DNA from: DASYXW01 sp035934405 | Lineage (GTDB): Bacteria > Acidobacteriota > Terriglobia > UBA7540 | Reading direction: 5' to 3' | Assembly (NCBI GenBank): GCA_035934405.1 | Contig: DASYXW010000089.1 | Span: 62,001-126,000, forward strand | DNA length: 64,000 bases | Part shown: in pieces, positions 42,284 to 50,245 of the stretch | Layout of the letters: every line of letters begins with the position of its first letter | Position numbering within the stretch: the first letter of the stretch is position 1 | The notes under the pieces: model-generated | Database searches by the model: none | The model's input: only the letters and a program-made list of their open reading frames with translations | Told to the model about the DNA's origin: nothing | Program-made: the position numbers and the translations under genes

Positions 42284-44389
42284 CTACTTGCCTTCCAGTT
42301 CATCCGCCAGCGGACCCGCGTCGTACAGCTTGCGCAGCACCTCGGTCATGACGGCAGTATCGACGGCCACGGCGCGGTTGGCCTTCTCGTCGTAGACGTA
42401 ATCGCCCACCAGGCTCTCGATGTTGCCGTCGAAAATCAGTCCGACGATCTCGCCCGCGCGGTTGACAACCGGCGAGCCGGAATTGCCGCCGATGATGTCG
42501 CCGGTGGAGACGAAATCGACCGGAGTGGAGAGGTCGAGCCTGTCGCGGCCGGCCACAAACCGGGCCGGCAGGTCGAAGGGCGGCTTGTCGCCAAAGCTGT
42601 AGGCGCGGTCGTAGAGACCGTAGAGCGTGGTGAGGGGCGGCGCTTCGGTGCCGTTCATGGGATACCCTTTCACCGTCCCGTAAGAGAGCCGCAGCGTGAA
42701 GGTGGCGTCCGGATAGGCCGACTTGCCGTAGACGGCGAAGCGCGCCTTGCCAATTTTTTCGCCGGCCGCCGTTTCCACGCTCTCCACGTTGTCTTCCTGC
42801 CACTTGCGGAGCTCGCGCGCCACCGGGTCAAGCCGGCGAGCCATGACGATCATCGGGTCGGTGGACGCGGCCACGGCGGCCTCGCCGCCTTCCACCAGTT
42901 GTTTGCGAAAGGCCGGATCGCCCATCTTGGTGCCGCTGATGAGCGCCCTGACGGCGGCTTCGGGAGTTTGGCCGTTGAGCACCGCCTTGAGGAAGGGGTC
43001 ATCCGCACCCAACTGCTGCTGCGCGTAACTGAGACCGGCGGTCAGCACTGCCTCTTCCATCTCGGGATAAACCGGGGCGGGCGAGAAAAGCCGGAACTTG
43101 AGCGACTCAAGCTCGGAATCGTGGAAGCCGTCCAGGCGCTGGCCATCGGGCTTTTTTACTTCCGCCACGTACTGGACAATGGTGAGGGCGTTTTGCGCCA
43201 TCGGCGCGCCGCGAAGCTGGCTGAGAACCAACTGCTGGAGACGGGTGAGATCCTTCTGCTCCGCCTGGGCGATTTCGTCCCAGGCGCTGCCGTATTCCTT
43301 TTGCCACTCCGGATTCGCGGCCACGCGGGCGCGGAAGTCCTGCTCTTCTTTCTGCCGCTTGGCCATCAGGTCTTTATCGAGCAGACCCTGCTCGCGGCCG
43401 CGAATCGCTTTGAGGGCGTTCTGGAGGCCGAAGATGGTCCCGGCGGCCTGCCGCGCCTGCTCGGAACCGCCCGCCGAATAGGTCTGGAGCACGCCGAGCC
43501 AGCGTTCGAGCACGCCGAGGATCAAGGGCAGCAAGTGGTCGCGCTGAGTTTCGAGCTCGGCCACGGTGCTCAGGCGCGAGGTCGAACCGGGGTTGCCGGA
43601 GATAAACACCAGGTCGCCGGCGGCGGGACCCTTGGGGTTCCACTTCAGGAAATCCGTGGAATCCACCGGCTTACCGTTTTCATAGACGCGAAACAGCGCC
43701 ATATCCACGTCGTAACGCGGGTAAGTGAAGTTGTCGGGGTCGCCGCCGAAGAACGCCGCCTGCGCCTCGGGCGCGAACACCAGGCGCACGTCGGTGTATT
43801 TCTTGTAGCGGTAGAGCCAGTACTCGCCGCCGTTGTAGAGGGGTATCACATCCGAGCGCAAGCCGGTCTTATCGAGGCTCGCTTTCTCGATGCCGGCAAT
43901 CACTGACTTGCGCGCCGCGAGCGCGTCCGCGTCGCTCATGCCCGGCTTCACCGCGGCGAGCACCTTTGCGGTAACGTCTTCCATCGATTCGAGCACGTTC
44001 AGCTCGAGGTCGGGGCACTTCAGCTCGCCGGCCGCCGTGCGGGCATAGAATCCGTTCTTCACGTAGTCCATCTGCGGCGTCGAGACCTTCTGCAACTGGC
44101 CGCGCGCCACGTGATGGTTGGTGAGCACCAGGCCGTGGGCGCTGACAAAGGAGCCCGAGCCGCCGTCGTTAAAGCGGACGCTCGCCAGGCGGACGTGGTC
44201 CAGCCACTGCGCGGTGGGCGTGAAGCCGTAGCGCGCCTGCAAGAGCTTGGTGGGCGGATTGTCGAAGGTCCACATGCCTTCGTCCGCCGCTGCGCCGACC
44301 GAAGCGCGGGCCGCCACCAGACATAGCGCCGCTGCGCCGAAAACGGCCAGTAACAAGAAACGGTACCCGCTGAGAAAATTCCGCATCAT
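42284..44389 (-). CDS. S46 family dipeptidyl-peptidase (DPP7/DPP11 type)
   Basis: The ATG at 44389 has GGAGG 6 nt upstream and gives 701 residues with a signal peptide (FLLLAVFGAAALCLVA). Family marks are GMWTFDNPPTKLLQARYGF, the His motif GLVLTNHHVARG (His92/93), GGDPDNFTYPRYDVDMALFR with the catalytic Asp, and GDIIGGNSGSPVVNRAGEIV with the catalytic Ser, followed by LIFDGNIESLVGDYVYDE. The helical insert between the two protease lobes is present. It releases dipeptides from peptide N-termini in the periplasm, a nutrient role known in Porphyromonas and Xanthomonadales. Its residue specificity (hydrophobic versus acidic) cannot be read here. Confidence 0.93.
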   Translation of the reverse strand: MMRNFLSGYRFLLLAVFGAAALCLVAARASVGAAADEGMWTFDNPPTKLLQARYGFTPTAQWLDHVRLASVRFNDGGSGSFVSAHGLVLTNHHVARGQLQKVSTPQMDYVKNGFYARTAAGELKCPDLELNVLESMEDVTAKVLAAVKPGMSDADALAARKSVIAGIEKASLDKTGLRSDVIPLYNGGEYWLYRYKKYTDVRLVFAPEAQAAFFGGDPDNFTYPRYDVDMALFRVYENGKPVDSTDFLKWNPKGPAAGDLVFISGNPGSTSRLSTVAELETQRDHLLPLILGVLERWLGVLQTYSAGGSEQARQAAGTIFGLQNALKAIRGREQGLLDKDLMAKRQKEEQDFRARVAANPEWQKEYGSAWDEIAQAEQKDLTRLQQLVLSQLRGAPMAQNALTIVQYVAEVKKPDGQRLDGFHDSELESLKFRLFSPAPVYPEMEEAVLTAGLSYAQQQLGADDPFLKAVLNGQTPEAAVRALISGTKMGDPAFRKQLVEGGEAAVAASTDPMIVMARRLDPVARELRKWQEDNVESVETAAGEKIGKARFAVYGKSAYPDATFTLRLSYGTVKGYPMNGTEAPPLTTLYGLYDRAYSFGDKPPFDLPARFVAGRDRLDLSTPVDFVSTGDIIGGNSGSPVVNRAGEIVGLIFDGNIESLVGDYVYDEKANRAVAVDTAVMTEVLRKLYDAGPLADELEGK

Positions 44390-44451
44390 TCTTGACCTCC
44401 CTCCGCCTCCACCTCCTGAAATCCGGTTAAGGCTACGCATCGGCGACGCAT

Positions 44452-44510
44452 TCCCCCTCACCCACCCCGCTAAGCGGGGTTCCCCCTCTCCCGGAGGGAG
44501 AGGGCTTTCT
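44452..44510. repeat. Pyrimidine-rich double-hairpin repeat, copy 1
   Basis: CCCCGC-TAA-GCGGGG (44465-44479) and CCCTCTCC-GGAGGGAGAGGG (about 44484-44504) are two adjacent hairpins. The same arrangement (CCCACCC, CCGC hairpin, CCCCCCTCTCCC hairpin, GAGGGCT) occurs at 45696-45752. The two copies flank the gene at 44587-45555 in direct orientation. Confidence 0.6.
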
Positions 44511-44586
44511 CGTTTATGATTCCGGCCCGCTGCTTGGGAGAGAGGACGGAGCGCGATGCCAGCGAGCGATGTTATCACAGGCCGGG

Positions 44587-45555
44587 TCATCCAGACCGCC
44601 GTTCGTGCCTCTCTGGGCCGCCCGGGTAAACCCACCGGAGTGGGTCTGCACTACCGCTTTTCCGCTCCGCGAGAGCGCAGAGGAGCTTGCCCCAGACCTC
44701 CTCGGCCCTGCGGCGAGCTTCCATTCGGGCCTTTACGATTCCGGCCGAATCGGGGATGACGGCATGGAATCTCGTTGGTTTTCTTGAAGATTCCGGCTTC
44801 ATCGGGAGAACCATCCGCCACGCTTCGCCGGCGGGAACGTCCCAGACCTTCTTGTATCCCAACTGAGGATGGCGGATTCCGGTGGTGATGGTGACCCCGG
44901 CGTGGAGGCTCGCTCGGCCTTCCTGCCAGTCGTAGCCGGAGATGACCGGGGGGTCGCTCGCCCGGCCGCGGCCCCGGCGCAGCCATATCGAGACGGTCAC
45001 GCGCCAGCCGCGCCGGCCGTCCCCCGTCCCCCTCGCAAAGCTTTGGCGCCACGCCTGCGGCAGCGCCCCGCCCGGAGCAAGGTTGGCGTCGCGCCAAGCG
45101 CGGGACCGGGCACGGCGATGGGCTTGCCGGCTTATGACCCAGACGTATGCCGCGAGCCGCCTGACAGGACCGAGGGATCCGTCGCTCGCGGGGTCAGGCA
45201 AAAAGGCGACATAGAGGGCGCGATAGATGCCGAGAAGGTCCTGGCGGTCGCGGCCGGCTTGCTGGAAGAACGCGGTGTAAGGGTGGGCGGCTAAGTTGTA
45301 GGGCGGAGGTCCGCCGAAACCGGCTAAGGATGGCGGAGGAGCAGCGTGATCCGGAGGGGGCAGGCGGTCGAACCAAGCCGCGTCCGCCCGAGCCAGGAAA
45401 GCGAAGAGCTTCTCGGCGCGGAGGCCATGGCGCAGGCCATTGAGGCCGGCGTGGCGCTTGCCTGCGGCGGTGCGGGGTCCGGTGGACTTTTGGGCATTGG
45501 CGCGGTTGGCCGCAAGCAGCGCCGGAGTGCGGACGGGAGACTTACGCAGGGACAC
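44587..45555 (-). CDS. Hypothetical protein, paralog of the gene at 1-227
   Basis: The GTG at 45555 has GGAGG 7 nt upstream and gives 322 residues. The first 60 residues (MSLRKSPVRTPALLAANRAN, STGPRTAAGKRHAG, LNGLRHGLRAEKLF) match the truncated protein at the left edge. The middle has conserved aromatic and Arg-rich stretches (WFDRLPPPDH, AFFQQAGRDRQDLLGIYRAL) and the rest is basic and Gly/Arg-rich. No signal peptide or membrane helix. It is probably nucleic-acid related, but the family function is unknown to me. Two pyrimidine-rich repeats flank it, which suggests it is part of a duplicated or mobile segment. Confidence 0.65.
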   Translation of the reverse strand: MSLRKSPVRTPALLAANRANAQKSTGPRTAAGKRHAGLNGLRHGLRAEKLFAFLARADAAWFDRLPPPDHAAPPPSLAGFGGPPPYNLAAHPYTAFFQQAGRDRQDLLGIYRALYVAFLPDPASDGSLGPVRRLAAYVWVISRQAHRRARSRAWRDANLAPGGALPQAWRQSFARGTGDGRRGWRVTVSIWLRRGRGRASDPPVISGYDWQEGRASLHAGVTITTGIRHPQLGYKKVWDVPAGEAWRMVLPMKPESSRKPTRFHAVIPDSAGIVKARMEARRRAEEVWGKLLCALAERKSGSADPLRWVYPGGPERHERRSG

Positions 45556-45612
45556 GGGTTCACCTCCAAAGTAACTGCTGGTGGACCTCCTCGTCCCACA
45601 AGAGTAACGGAG

Positions 45613-45645
45613 ATTATACTACTCGATAGATAATAGATTTGTCAA
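45613..45645 (-). promoter_or_regulatory. Promoter of the paralog gene, similar to that of the copy at 1-227
   Basis: Minus strand: TTGACA (45645-45640), then TAGTAT (45621-45616) at 18 nt, overlapping TATAAT (45618-45613) at 21 nt. CTTGACAA-TCT also begins the promoter at 259-287, so promoter and coding start seem to have been duplicated together. Confidence 0.5.
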
Positions 45646-45695
45646 GTATTTTCTTTCACCTTCGCCACCTGGCGCTGCATTTCAAGCTGCCTTTG

Positions 45696-45752
45696 GGCCC
45701 CCCACCCACCCGCCGCGGCGGGCCCCCCCTCTCCCCCAGGGGGGCGAGGGCT
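45696..45752. repeat. Pyrimidine-rich double-hairpin repeat, copy 2
   Basis: CCCCCCACCCACC, a CCGC-CGCGGCGG hairpin and CCCCCCTCTCCC followed by GGGGGGCGAGGGCT repeat the design of the element at 44452-44510 in the same orientation. Confidence 0.6.
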
Positions 45753-45798
45753 GTTCTCTTATGACAGACCGTTTCAAGATCGCGCATGAGGTCTCGGA

Positions 45799-46002
45799 CG
45801 GGTGGCGCATACGTCGCCGCTCTTGCGATGTATGCGATCTAAAATTCGGAGTACCAACGCAGCGTCACAATGACGTCCGTTGCTTCTCTTACCATTCGAG
45901 AGCTAGCGGGCTTGCGTCATTGCTGGCGATACGCGGCCCAAATACGGTTGGGCGTTCGCCGATTCGCATGCATGCCAAACAGCGGCACGTATGCGCCACC
46001 CG
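45799..46002. repeat. 204-bp element bounded by about 40-bp inverted repeats (GGGTGGCGCATAC family)
   Basis: The left arm (45799-45839) starts CGGGTGGCGCATACG and ends ATGTATGCGATC. The right arm (45961-46002) starts GATTCGCATGCATG and ends TATGCGCCACCCG; it is nearly the reverse complement. The inside has no gene; the spacer 45556-46065 otherwise holds the promoter and repeat described above. Single arms recur at 46617-46672 and 47711-47753, all around the toxin-antitoxin and HEPN-like genes. Confidence 0.7.
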
Positions 46003-46065
46003 CCCACGTGAGTTAAAGATGTCAAGCTCTTTCTTGCAAGGTGATGTCAAGCTGCCTCCCGCGCT

Positions 46066-46362
46066 TCAAAACGCTGGTTCGTCGCGCGCGCCGTGCCAGA
46101 CGTGAAGAATCTCGACGCTGAGGGACTCTTCGCTGACGTCGTAGAAGATACGGTAAGAACGAAAGACGATCTCGCGCAATGTTCCCCTCGCGCCGCGCGG
46201 ATGCCTGGGACCGATCAACGGAAAAGACGCCAGAATGCCGACGTGGTCGAGGATGCCCCGCCCGATCCGGAGGGCGGCCTGCGGGTCGTGCTCGGCGATG
46301 TAAGAGCAGATCTCTTGGAGATCCGCAATCGCCGCGTCTGACCAAATTATCTTGAAGTCCAT
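46066..46362 (-). CDS. ParE/RelE-superfamily toxin
   Basis: The ATG at 46362 gives 98 residues; it overlaps the 3' end of the antitoxin gene by 16 nt, and no Shine-Dalgarno is needed if translation is coupled. The pattern is ParE-like: FKIIWSDAAIADLQEICSYI, DPQAALRIGRGILDHVGILA, GPRHPRGARGTLREIVFRSY and RIFYDVSEESLSVEILHVWH. ParE homologs poison gyrase, while RelE homologs cleave mRNA; the C-terminal HVWHGARD fits ParE better. It pairs with the antitoxin at 46347-46544. Confidence 0.9.
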   Translation of the reverse strand: MDFKIIWSDAAIADLQEICSYIAEHDPQAALRIGRGILDHVGILASFPLIGPRHPRGARGTLREIVFRSYRIFYDVSEESLSVEILHVWHGARDEPAF

Positions 46363-46544
46363 TGAGTGGCCCAAGACTCAAGCAAGCGTTCTGCTTCCTC
46401 GTGAGTCTTGGCGCGGCCAGCGGCAATGTCCGCCCGTCCGCGCCGGATGGACGCCATGATGCGCAACTCCTCGCTGATTTCCTCGAGCGAGGCGTCTTCC
46501 GGGAGCCTTTGGAGGGCGTCGATTACGGCCTGCTTATCTGTCAT
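46347..46544 (-). CDS. Antitoxin of the ParE-type pair
   Basis: The protein has 65 residues, mostly helical. AVIDALQRLPEDASLEEISE and ELRIMASIRRGRADIAAGRAKTH-type segments, with EEAERLLESW at the end, are typical of short ParD-like or addiction-module antitoxins in which the C-terminal helix covers the toxin. Its gene comes first, as is usual for parDE. The predicted promoter leaves no 5' leader. Being small and probably unstructured alone, it is a likely Lon substrate. Confidence 0.85.
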   Translation of the reverse strand: MTDKQAVIDALQRLPEDASLEEISEELRIMASIRRGRADIAAGRAKTHEEAERLLESWATQWTSR

Positions 46545-46550
46545 GGCTCG

Positions 46551-46579
46551 ATACTACTGCTTCGGAAGGCCCGGTGCAA
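46551..46579 (-). promoter_or_regulatory. Promoter of the ParE-type toxin-antitoxin pair, predicted leaderless
   Basis: Minus strand: TTGCAC (46579-46574), 17 nt, TAGTAT (46556-46551), six bases, then the ATG at 46544. With normal spacing the first transcribed base is the A of the start codon. There is no Shine-Dalgarno. Confidence 0.6.
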
Positions 46580-46616
46580 GGGGCTCGCCCAAAACGGCGG
46601 CACCGGGTCCGGCTCC

Positions 46617-46672
46617 GGTTGGGCGTTCACTGATCGCATACATGCCAAACAGCGGCACGTGTGCGCCACCCC
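46617..46672. repeat. GGGTGGCGCATAC-family arm
   Basis: The stretch starts GGTTGGGCGTTCACTGATCG and ends GTGTGCGCCACCC. It matches 45946-46001 over its length, with only a few differences, including the central CATGCCAAACAGCGGCACGT. It lies between the toxin-antitoxin pair and the HEPN-like gene. Confidence 0.7.
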
Positions 46673-46679
46673 GCGGGGG

Positions 46680-47621
46680 TCACTGGTAGAGGTGCTGCAG
46701 GATACCTCTCGTTTGATCAAAGGCGCTCTTGCATTCGCCCTCTGTCGGCAGTCGGCTGCCATGAACCGCGTCGTTACCGAGTTCTCGAATATCGTCTGCC
46801 TGCCTCCACGTCACACCATCGAGGATGTGCTTGTCGCGAGCCAGTTCAAAGGTCTTCCTTAGTTGCTCCTTACCTCCGCGGAGGTTGTCGAGCTCGCAAC
46901 CAAAGCCTCTTGCTCTCAACCGATCTTCGGCAGCGCTAACCAACGCAGAGCGGCACAGAAAAAGCGACGCCAAGAACTGCCCGTAGATGAAGCAACGCGA
47001 TGCCTCCAATAAGTATCGGCGAACCTCTTCGGGAACCTCAAAGCGCGCAGGAAGCAAACGAAGCAGACTCGCCCGCTTCACTATTTTCGGGAGCAGCCTG
47101 CGAACCTCCTTTATATACACCTGCGTGATCCACTCGGATAGTGCGCGGGGCGAGCGCCTGTCGACTACGCTCTCGAAGTGACTCCCCGAAGGACTACTAA
47201 ATCCCTCCCGTTCCTTCACGAGTATGTCCACCAGTCTTTCGGCCGCTGGGTCGGGCTCGGTGAACTGCCTGTGGATAAAACGCAAGATGTCGGACCAGTC
47301 GGCTTCGGCCAGTTCCTCGGCCCCTCGTGCTCCTGGACCTGGGCCGAAAAGTAAGGAGAGCGCCGCTTCGAGTTTTTCTGGAGTCCGGTCCCCCTTCAGC
47401 GAAATAAGGGCTTCAAACGCTTCGGGCGGTGAAGTTTTTCTTAACGCTTCTTCCACCACTTCGGGAATGGGCGGCTGGTGTCGCGGGCTAAGCTCCAACC
47501 CCAGTTCAAGCGTTGCGAGCTTCCCGCCTGGGCCCACGGTATACTCGTATTCGTGCGCAAGGATCCGGTCGAGCGCCCACGCGACTAGCTCAAGTTTGTC
47601 CGGGCCTTCGCTCTCGGCCAC
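46680..47621 (-). CDS. DUF4145/HEPN-like protein
   Basis: The GTG-started protein has 313 residues; GGGAG lies 9 nt upstream. The N-terminal 170 residues are acidic and helical with no recognised domain. The C-terminal 100 residues read VRRYLLEASRCFIYGQFLAS, LFLCRSALVSAAEDRLRARG and DDIRELGNDAVHGSRLPTEG. This is the DUF4145 layout, a HEPN-superfamily fold in which the Arg and His of RELGNDAVHG correspond to the RNase-like motif. DUF4145 proteins often occur in defence islands. The gene lies between two arms of the GGGTGGCGCATAC repeat family and next to a toxin-antitoxin pair. Function is unproven. Confidence 0.75.
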   Translation of the reverse strand: MAESEGPDKLELVAWALDRILAHEYEYTVGPGGKLATLELGLELSPRHQPPIPEVVEEALRKTSPPEAFEALISLKGDRTPEKLEAALSLLFGPGPGARGAEELAEADWSDILRFIHRQFTEPDPAAERLVDILVKEREGFSSPSGSHFESVVDRRSPRALSEWITQVYIKEVRRLLPKIVKRASLLRLLPARFEVPEEVRRYLLEASRCFIYGQFLASLFLCRSALVSAAEDRLRARGFGCELDNLRGGKEQLRKTFELARDKHILDGVTWRQADDIRELGNDAVHGSRLPTEGECKSAFDQTRGILQHLYQ

Positions 47622-47710
47622 GATCGGTGACTCCCGTCCGTGCTATCGTGGACAAGTATAGAGGCATTCCCGTCCTAGCTTCAACAGCTTCACAGAACAC
47701 GTCCATCGAG

Positions 47711-47753
47711 GCGGGTGGCGCATACATTGCTTTTCATGTATGCGCCCAACGAA
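47711..47753. repeat. GGGTGGCGCATAC-family arm, opposite orientation
   Basis: GCGGGTGGCGCATACATTGC, CATGTATGCG and CCCAACGAAC follow in the order found in the reverse complement of 46617-46672, with a shorter middle. With the arm at 46617-46672 it brackets the HEPN-like gene in inverted orientation. Confidence 0.6.
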
Positions 47754-47874
47754 CACGTGCAACATCTCTGTCAGAGCGTCTTTTCCCTGGCCTGTCCTGG
47801 CTTCCTAGCGGTCCCGCAAGGCGGGATGTCGGCGCCACCCGCTTTCAAGTTCTTCGACCGACCGATCGCATGGG

Positions 47875-48654
47875 TTATTCCCGGTCGTAGACAATGGTGA
47901 GCGGCTTACTTTGACCCTTGTCGTGGACTGTCAGCGTTAAGGCCTTGCCGTCGGGCGAGACCTTGAACTCCGTGGTATCCATCACGGCGTTTTGCACTTT
48001 GTCGGTCATCTCGAGGGTGCGCGCATTCACGCGCCGGCCCGAAGAGGTGGACCCCGACGCAACGTTCGGTCCATTCTCCGTATAGTCCTTGCCGTCAAAC
48101 TTCATGCTCAGGGTGTCGTTCTGCGCCGGAGTGAAGAAGGTAAGGCCATCGCCCTCGTAAGGTTGAATTTCGAACTCGTCGGGCGATCCGAACGTCACGC
48201 TCGTGTCTTCCCACGTGCCCGCGAAGCCCGAGGTTCCTGCGATCCTCTTGCGGGTCTCCTGGAAGTGGAACGTGGAGCCATCAGGCTGCGTGCCTGTGAC
48301 GTCCATCGTCATGGTCTTGCCGTCTTGCGAGAGGGTCCACGTTCCCGTGCCGAGCGTGCGGCCATCCTTCTTGTCAACCAACTTCCAGGTGTTTGGCCCC
48401 TCTTCGGTGATGGCCCTCGTGCTTCCATAGTGCATCGGTTGGTCAGTTCCATCGGCGACGAGTGTGTCGGAAATCTCGCCGAAGGTGAACGTGTACTTGT
48501 TCCCGCCCAGAGCCTCAATTTTCTCTTGTTCGCCGGTCATTTTGCTCTTGGACGGATTCAGCTTCCACTTTCCAACGAACGGATCGGTGGCCGCGGAAAG
48601 TGATCCCAAAAACAGACACGCGATGGTTAGTGATTGAATCGCTCGCGTTAGCAT
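47875..48654 (-). CDS. Secreted beta-barrel-like hypothetical protein
   Basis: The ATG at 48654 has AGGAGG 5 nt upstream and gives 259 residues. Residues 1-22 are a signal peptide (IQSLTIACLFLGSLSAA). The mature protein has two similar halves: DPFVGKWKLNPSKSKMTGEQ, TGTWTLSQDGKTMTMDVTGT, then FAGTWEDTSVTF and FKVSPDGKALTLTVHDKGQS. Each half has the G-x-W start of lipocalin-like folds. I do not recognise a ligand. Similar two-lobed proteins are common among acidobacterial secreted proteins. It lies 86 nt after the permease gene on the same strand. Confidence 0.75.
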   Translation of the reverse strand: MLTRAIQSLTIACLFLGSLSAATDPFVGKWKLNPSKSKMTGEQEKIEALGGNKYTFTFGEISDTLVADGTDQPMHYGSTRAITEEGPNTWKLVDKKDGRTLGTGTWTLSQDGKTMTMDVTGTQPDGSTFHFQETRKRIAGTSGFAGTWEDTSVTFGSPDEFEIQPYEGDGLTFFTPAQNDTLSMKFDGKDYTENGPNVASGSTSSGRRVNARTLEMTDKVQNAVMDTTEFKVSPDGKALTLTVHDKGQSKPLTIVYDRE

Positions 48655-48740
48655 TGGCGCCTCCTGACAATGGATTCTCGACCGACCCGTAACATACAGT
48701 GAACCGGCGATGAAAGCAATCTGAACCGCAGGGCTTGGCG

Positions 48741-50066
48741 CTATTCGACAGCGAACGGCCACTCCAGCCGCATCTTCGCCCGCACCATGTAAGCGGCGGT
48801 CCCAAGCAGGAAGACGGCGACGGCAAACATCAAAGATCCGCGGGCGGCGGTCGCCAGCACGTAGAGCCAGCCGAAAATCGAAATAATGCCGGGCACAGGA
48901 TACAGCCACATGCGGAACGGCCGCGCGAGCGCCGGGGCGCGGGCGCGTAGCAGGAAGAAGCCGATGGTCTGCGGCAGGTATTGGATGAGGACGCGCGTCG
49001 CAATCAGGCCAGGGATGACTTCGTTGAGCTTGCCGAGGCTGAAAATCGAGGCCACGACGCCGAGCGCGATGAGCGAGACATAAGGAAAGCGGCCGGTGGG
49101 ATGGAGGCGGGCGAAGGCGCGGAAGAAATTGCCGTCGGTGGCGGCGACGTAAGGGATACGCGAGTAGCCTAGGAGCAGGGAAAAGACCGAGGAGAAGGCG
49201 ATCCAGAGGATGAGCACCGTCATAGCTTTGCCGGCGGCGGTTCCGTAAAGCGCCTCGATGTAGGCCGAGGCGATGAACTTGCTCCTGAGCAGCGCGGGCC
49301 AGGGAACGACGCTCACGAACGACGCCGTCATGAAGACGTAGAGCACCCCGACCAGCAGAATCGAGAACATGATGGCGCGAGGGATCACGCGGCCCGGGTC
49401 GCGAATCTCCTCGGCGAGGTAGCAAACGTTGTAGTAGCCGAAATAATCGTAGAGGGCGTAGAGCGTGGCGTGACCGAGGCCGACCCAGAAGAGCCAGTTC
49501 ATCTGAAAGGCGCCGGGCGGGAAGGCGAAGAGGCGCGCGGCCGAGAGGTGAGGCGCGCCGGAGAATACAATCCAGAGGCATCCCGCGAGGACGCCCACCG
49601 CGAGCACCACGGACATCTTGCCGATGGTCCCGATGCGCCGGTAGAGCAGCGCGACGAGCAGGAGCGGAAACGCCGCCGCCACGGCGCGCTCGCCCCAGGC
49701 GGGCATTCCCGGCACGAGGTAGTGGAAATACTGCGCGAAGCCGATCGAACCGCTGGCAATCGAAAGCGGCGCCGAGAACATGATCTGCCAGACCATGAGG
49801 AACGAGAGCCAGCGTCCGGCGCTGCGGGGTCCAAAAGCCTCGCGCAGGTAGTTGTAACTGCCGCCCGCCTTGGGCAGCGCGGCGCCCAGCTCGGCCCAGA
49901 CGAGGCCGTCGCAGAAGGCGATGAGCGCGCCCACCAGCCAGCCGAGCATCGCCTGCGGCCCGCCCATGGTGGCGAGGAATAGCGGAATGGTGATGTACGG
50001 CCCCACCCCCACCATGTCCGTGATGGCTAGGGATGTAGCCTGCACGAGGCCCAGCTCGCGGCGCAA
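48741..50066 (-). CDS. APC-superfamily amino acid permease
   Basis: About twelve transmembrane helices are visible from SLAITDMVGVGPYITIPLFL to MFAVAVFLLGTAAYMVRAKM. The first-helix GVGPYITIP, KAGGSYNYLREAFGPR and the following Trp-rich helices are typical of the APC superfamily. The start is uncertain. The frame stays open to a GTG at 50165, but that stretch is made of the 7-nt repeat at 50070-50104 and an intergenic repeat, so I place the start at the TTG at 50066, just before LRRELGLVQATS. This gives 441 residues. The substrate is not predictable. The HIT gene lies upstream on the same strand. Confidence 0.85.
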   Translation of the reverse strand: MRRELGLVQATSLAITDMVGVGPYITIPLFLATMGGPQAMLGWLVGALIAFCDGLVWAELGAALPKAGGSYNYLREAFGPRSAGRWLSFLMVWQIMFSAPLSIASGSIGFAQYFHYLVPGMPAWGERAVAAAFPLLLVALLYRRIGTIGKMSVVLAVGVLAGCLWIVFSGAPHLSAARLFAFPPGAFQMNWLFWVGLGHATLYALYDYFGYYNVCYLAEEIRDPGRVIPRAIMFSILLVGVLYVFMTASFVSVVPWPALLRSKFIASAYIEALYGTAAGKAMTVLILWIAFSSVFSLLLGYSRIPYVAATDGNFFRAFARLHPTGRFPYVSLIALGVVASIFSLGKLNEVIPGLIATRVLIQYLPQTIGFFLLRARAPALARPFRMWLYPVPGIISIFGWLYVLATAARGSLMFAVAVFLLGTAAYMVRAKMRLEWPFAVE

Positions 50067-50069
50067 CTC

Positions 50070-50104
50070 GATTTTGGATTTTGGATTTTCGATTTTAGAT
50101 TCCC
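50070..50104. repeat. GATTTTN heptad array
   Basis: Five perfect-period heptads: GATTTTG, GATTTTG, GATTTTC, GATTTTA, GATTCCC. The array lies directly upstream of the permease start. The following spacer (50105-50220) contains AGATTCTTCGCTTTGCC and CTCAGAATGACA, which resemble a common intergenic repeat. Confidence 0.8.
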
Positions 50105-50245
50105 GCCCTGTGCCTGACAGCCGTGCCGGTTTCGAAAAGCAGATTCTTCGCTTTGCCTGCGCCACGGCGCAAGCTTCACTCAGAATGACATGGACCGGAT
50201 ACCCGACCCCTGACTTCCAACCCCTGAACCCGTCTCCCTGTTCTT

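Noticed and set aside
45946..47753. Integron attC sites (GTTGGGC and GCCCAAC occur in the repeat arms)
   Set aside because: The two core sites are not paired at the ends of a single imperfect palindrome, and there is no integrase gene in the window.
48655..49581. N-terminal extension that would fuse upstream sequence to the secreted protein at 47875-48654
   Set aside because: The upstream part is Arg/Leu-rich antisense of the permease gene, and the ATG at 48654 has a strong Shine-Dalgarno and signal peptide.
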